NCBI GenBank assembly: GCA_028290085.1
Contig: JAQGKN010000496.1
Coordinates: 1 to 6,654 of the forward strand
Direction: 5' to 3'
Length of the DNA stretch: 6,654 nucleotides
Origin: Hyphomicrobiales bacterium
GTDB taxonomy: Bacteria > Pseudomonadota > Alphaproteobacteria > Rhizobiales > Beijerinckiaceae
In this document: piece after piece, positions 5,879-6,654 of the stretch
Layout: the number at the start of each line of letters is the position of its first letter
How positions within the stretch are numbered: the stretch's first letter is position 1
Position numbers and translations under genes: made by a program
Notes under the pieces: generated by a model
What the model was told of the DNA's origin: nothing
Database searches by the model: none
Seen by the model: only the letters and a program-made list of their open reading frames with translations

Positions 5879-6654
5879 GCGGATTTTCGCCCGACTGGCT
5901 CGCATTGCGCGAACCCGCCGACCATGCAGCGCGCTCGGCCGATCTCGCCGCGCAAGTCTTCGCCCATTTCACCGGTCGCGATCGTGTCACCATCCTCGAT
6001 CTCGGCTGTGGCTCCGGCTCGAACCTGCGCGCTTTGGCGGAGGGCTTCCCCGCCGACCAGACATGGCGTCTCGTGGACTGGGACCACGCATTGCTCGATG
6101 CCGCGCGTGGCGCGCTGATCGCCTGGGCGGACCATGCGGAGAGTAGCGGCGACGCCTTGCATCTGCACAAGCATGGCAAGCAGATCACGGTCCATTTCCA
6201 GCAGGCCGACCTCGCGCAAAATCTCGACGCCGTGCTCGATGGCGGCGCCGATCTTGTGACCGCGACGGCCTTCTTCGATCTGGTCTCCCCGGTCTGGATC
6301 GCGCGGCTCTGTGCGAGCCTGGCCCACCGCAAATTGCCGCTCTATGCCATCCTCACCTACGATGGTACGGAAGTCTGGCAGCCCCCACATCCCGCCGATG
6401 CCAAGGTGCTCGCCGCCTTCCATGCGCATCAGGAGGGCGACAAGGGCTTTGGCCCCGCAGCGGGGCCCTTCGCGGCTGCCCATCTTGCGCGCGTGCTGGA
6501 AGAGCAGGGCTACAAGGTGGAGACAGCCCGCAGCGATTGGAAGCTCGGGCCAGAAAGCGCTGCGCTCATTCACGATCTGGTTTCCGGCGCAGCCGATGCC
6601 GTGGCCGAGACCGGGCTTGTTCCCGCGCTCGATCTCAAATCATGGCGCGAGGCC
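5875..6654 (+). CDS. Class I SAM-dependent methyltransferase (3' end beyond window)
   Basis: I read 260 codons from the ATG at 5875 with no stop before the window edge. The Rossmann-type SAM site is clear: motif I at residues 40-50 (I-L-D-L-G-C-G-S-G-S-N) and the acidic D68 of motif II in L-V-D-W-D. A later A-T-A-F-F-D-L stretch fits the motif IV region that lines the active site. The N-terminus carries a W8-L9-A10-L11-R12-E13-P14-A15-D16 segment ahead of A19-R20-S21, which probably forms a lid. There is no export signal. AAGGA at 5862-5866, 8 nt upstream, plus the ATGA overlap with the glycosyltransferase stop, supports this start. It probably methylates the product, or an intermediate, of the preceding enzymes. 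It could in principle act on a nucleic acid or protein, but nothing seen favours that. The methyl acceptor is unknown. Confidence 0.92.
   Translation, partial: MSGFSPDWLALREPADHAARSADLAAQVFAHFTGRDRVTILDLGCGSGSNLRALAEGFPADQTWRLVDWDHALLDAARGALIAWADHAESSGDALHLHKHGKQITVHFQQADLAQNLDAVLDGGADLVTATAFFDLVSPVWIARLCASLAHRKLPLYAILTYDGTEVWQPPHPADAKVLAAFHAHQEGDKGFGPAAGPFAAAHLARVLEEQGYKVETARSDWKLGPESAALIHDLVSGAADAVAETGLVPALDLKSWREA

Noticed and set aside
5593..6573. A 326-codon open frame on the minus strand
   Set aside because: It is antisense to the glycosyltransferase end and the methyltransferase, both with family motifs. It would need to span two real genes in reverse and shows no domain.

Overview
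The window is GC-rich, densely coded bacterial DNA with two divergent gene blocks. Base composition, codon use and family content suggest an alphaproteobacterium, probably of the Hyphomicrobiales. No rRNA or other marker gene is present, so this is an inference. I see no tRNA, rRNA, CRISPR array, insertion sequence or phage gene. Both window edges cut a gene.

Left block (minus strand, 3297 down to 1): a glucan glucosyltransferase of the OpgH/MdoH type (605 aa); an unrecognised exported protein (337 aa) whose start overlaps the opgH stop in an ATGA; and, 23 bp further on, the N-terminal 148 codons of a membrane protein of the DUF1624 / heparan-alpha-glucosaminide acetyltransferase-like family. 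This looks like a periplasmic glucan operon. OpgH would make and export the glucan backbone, the exported protein would act in the periplasm, and the membrane protein could acylate the product. The usual periplasmic partner OpgG/OpgD is not in the window.

Right block (plus strand, 3386 to beyond 6654): a BchC-like medium-chain dehydrogenase (334 aa); a short PTPS/QueD-like protein (133 aa); a soluble GT4 glycosyltransferase (353 aa); and a class I SAM-dependent methyltransferase (at least 260 aa, cut by the window edge). The gaps are 19 bp, 5 bp and a 4-bp ATGA overlap, so this is almost certainly one operon.

The right block is the most interesting part. The PTPS-like protein keeps the pterin-anchoring glutamate but has lost the catalytic Cys, Asp and His and one of three zinc histidines. 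The dehydrogenase lacks all classical zinc ligands of its family. With a soluble glycosyltransferase and a methyltransferase, the set resembles a tailoring pathway for a small molecule, possibly a glycosylated or methylated pteridine, using repurposed enzymes. That pathway is a hypothesis. An 88-bp intergenic region between the blocks must hold both promoters.
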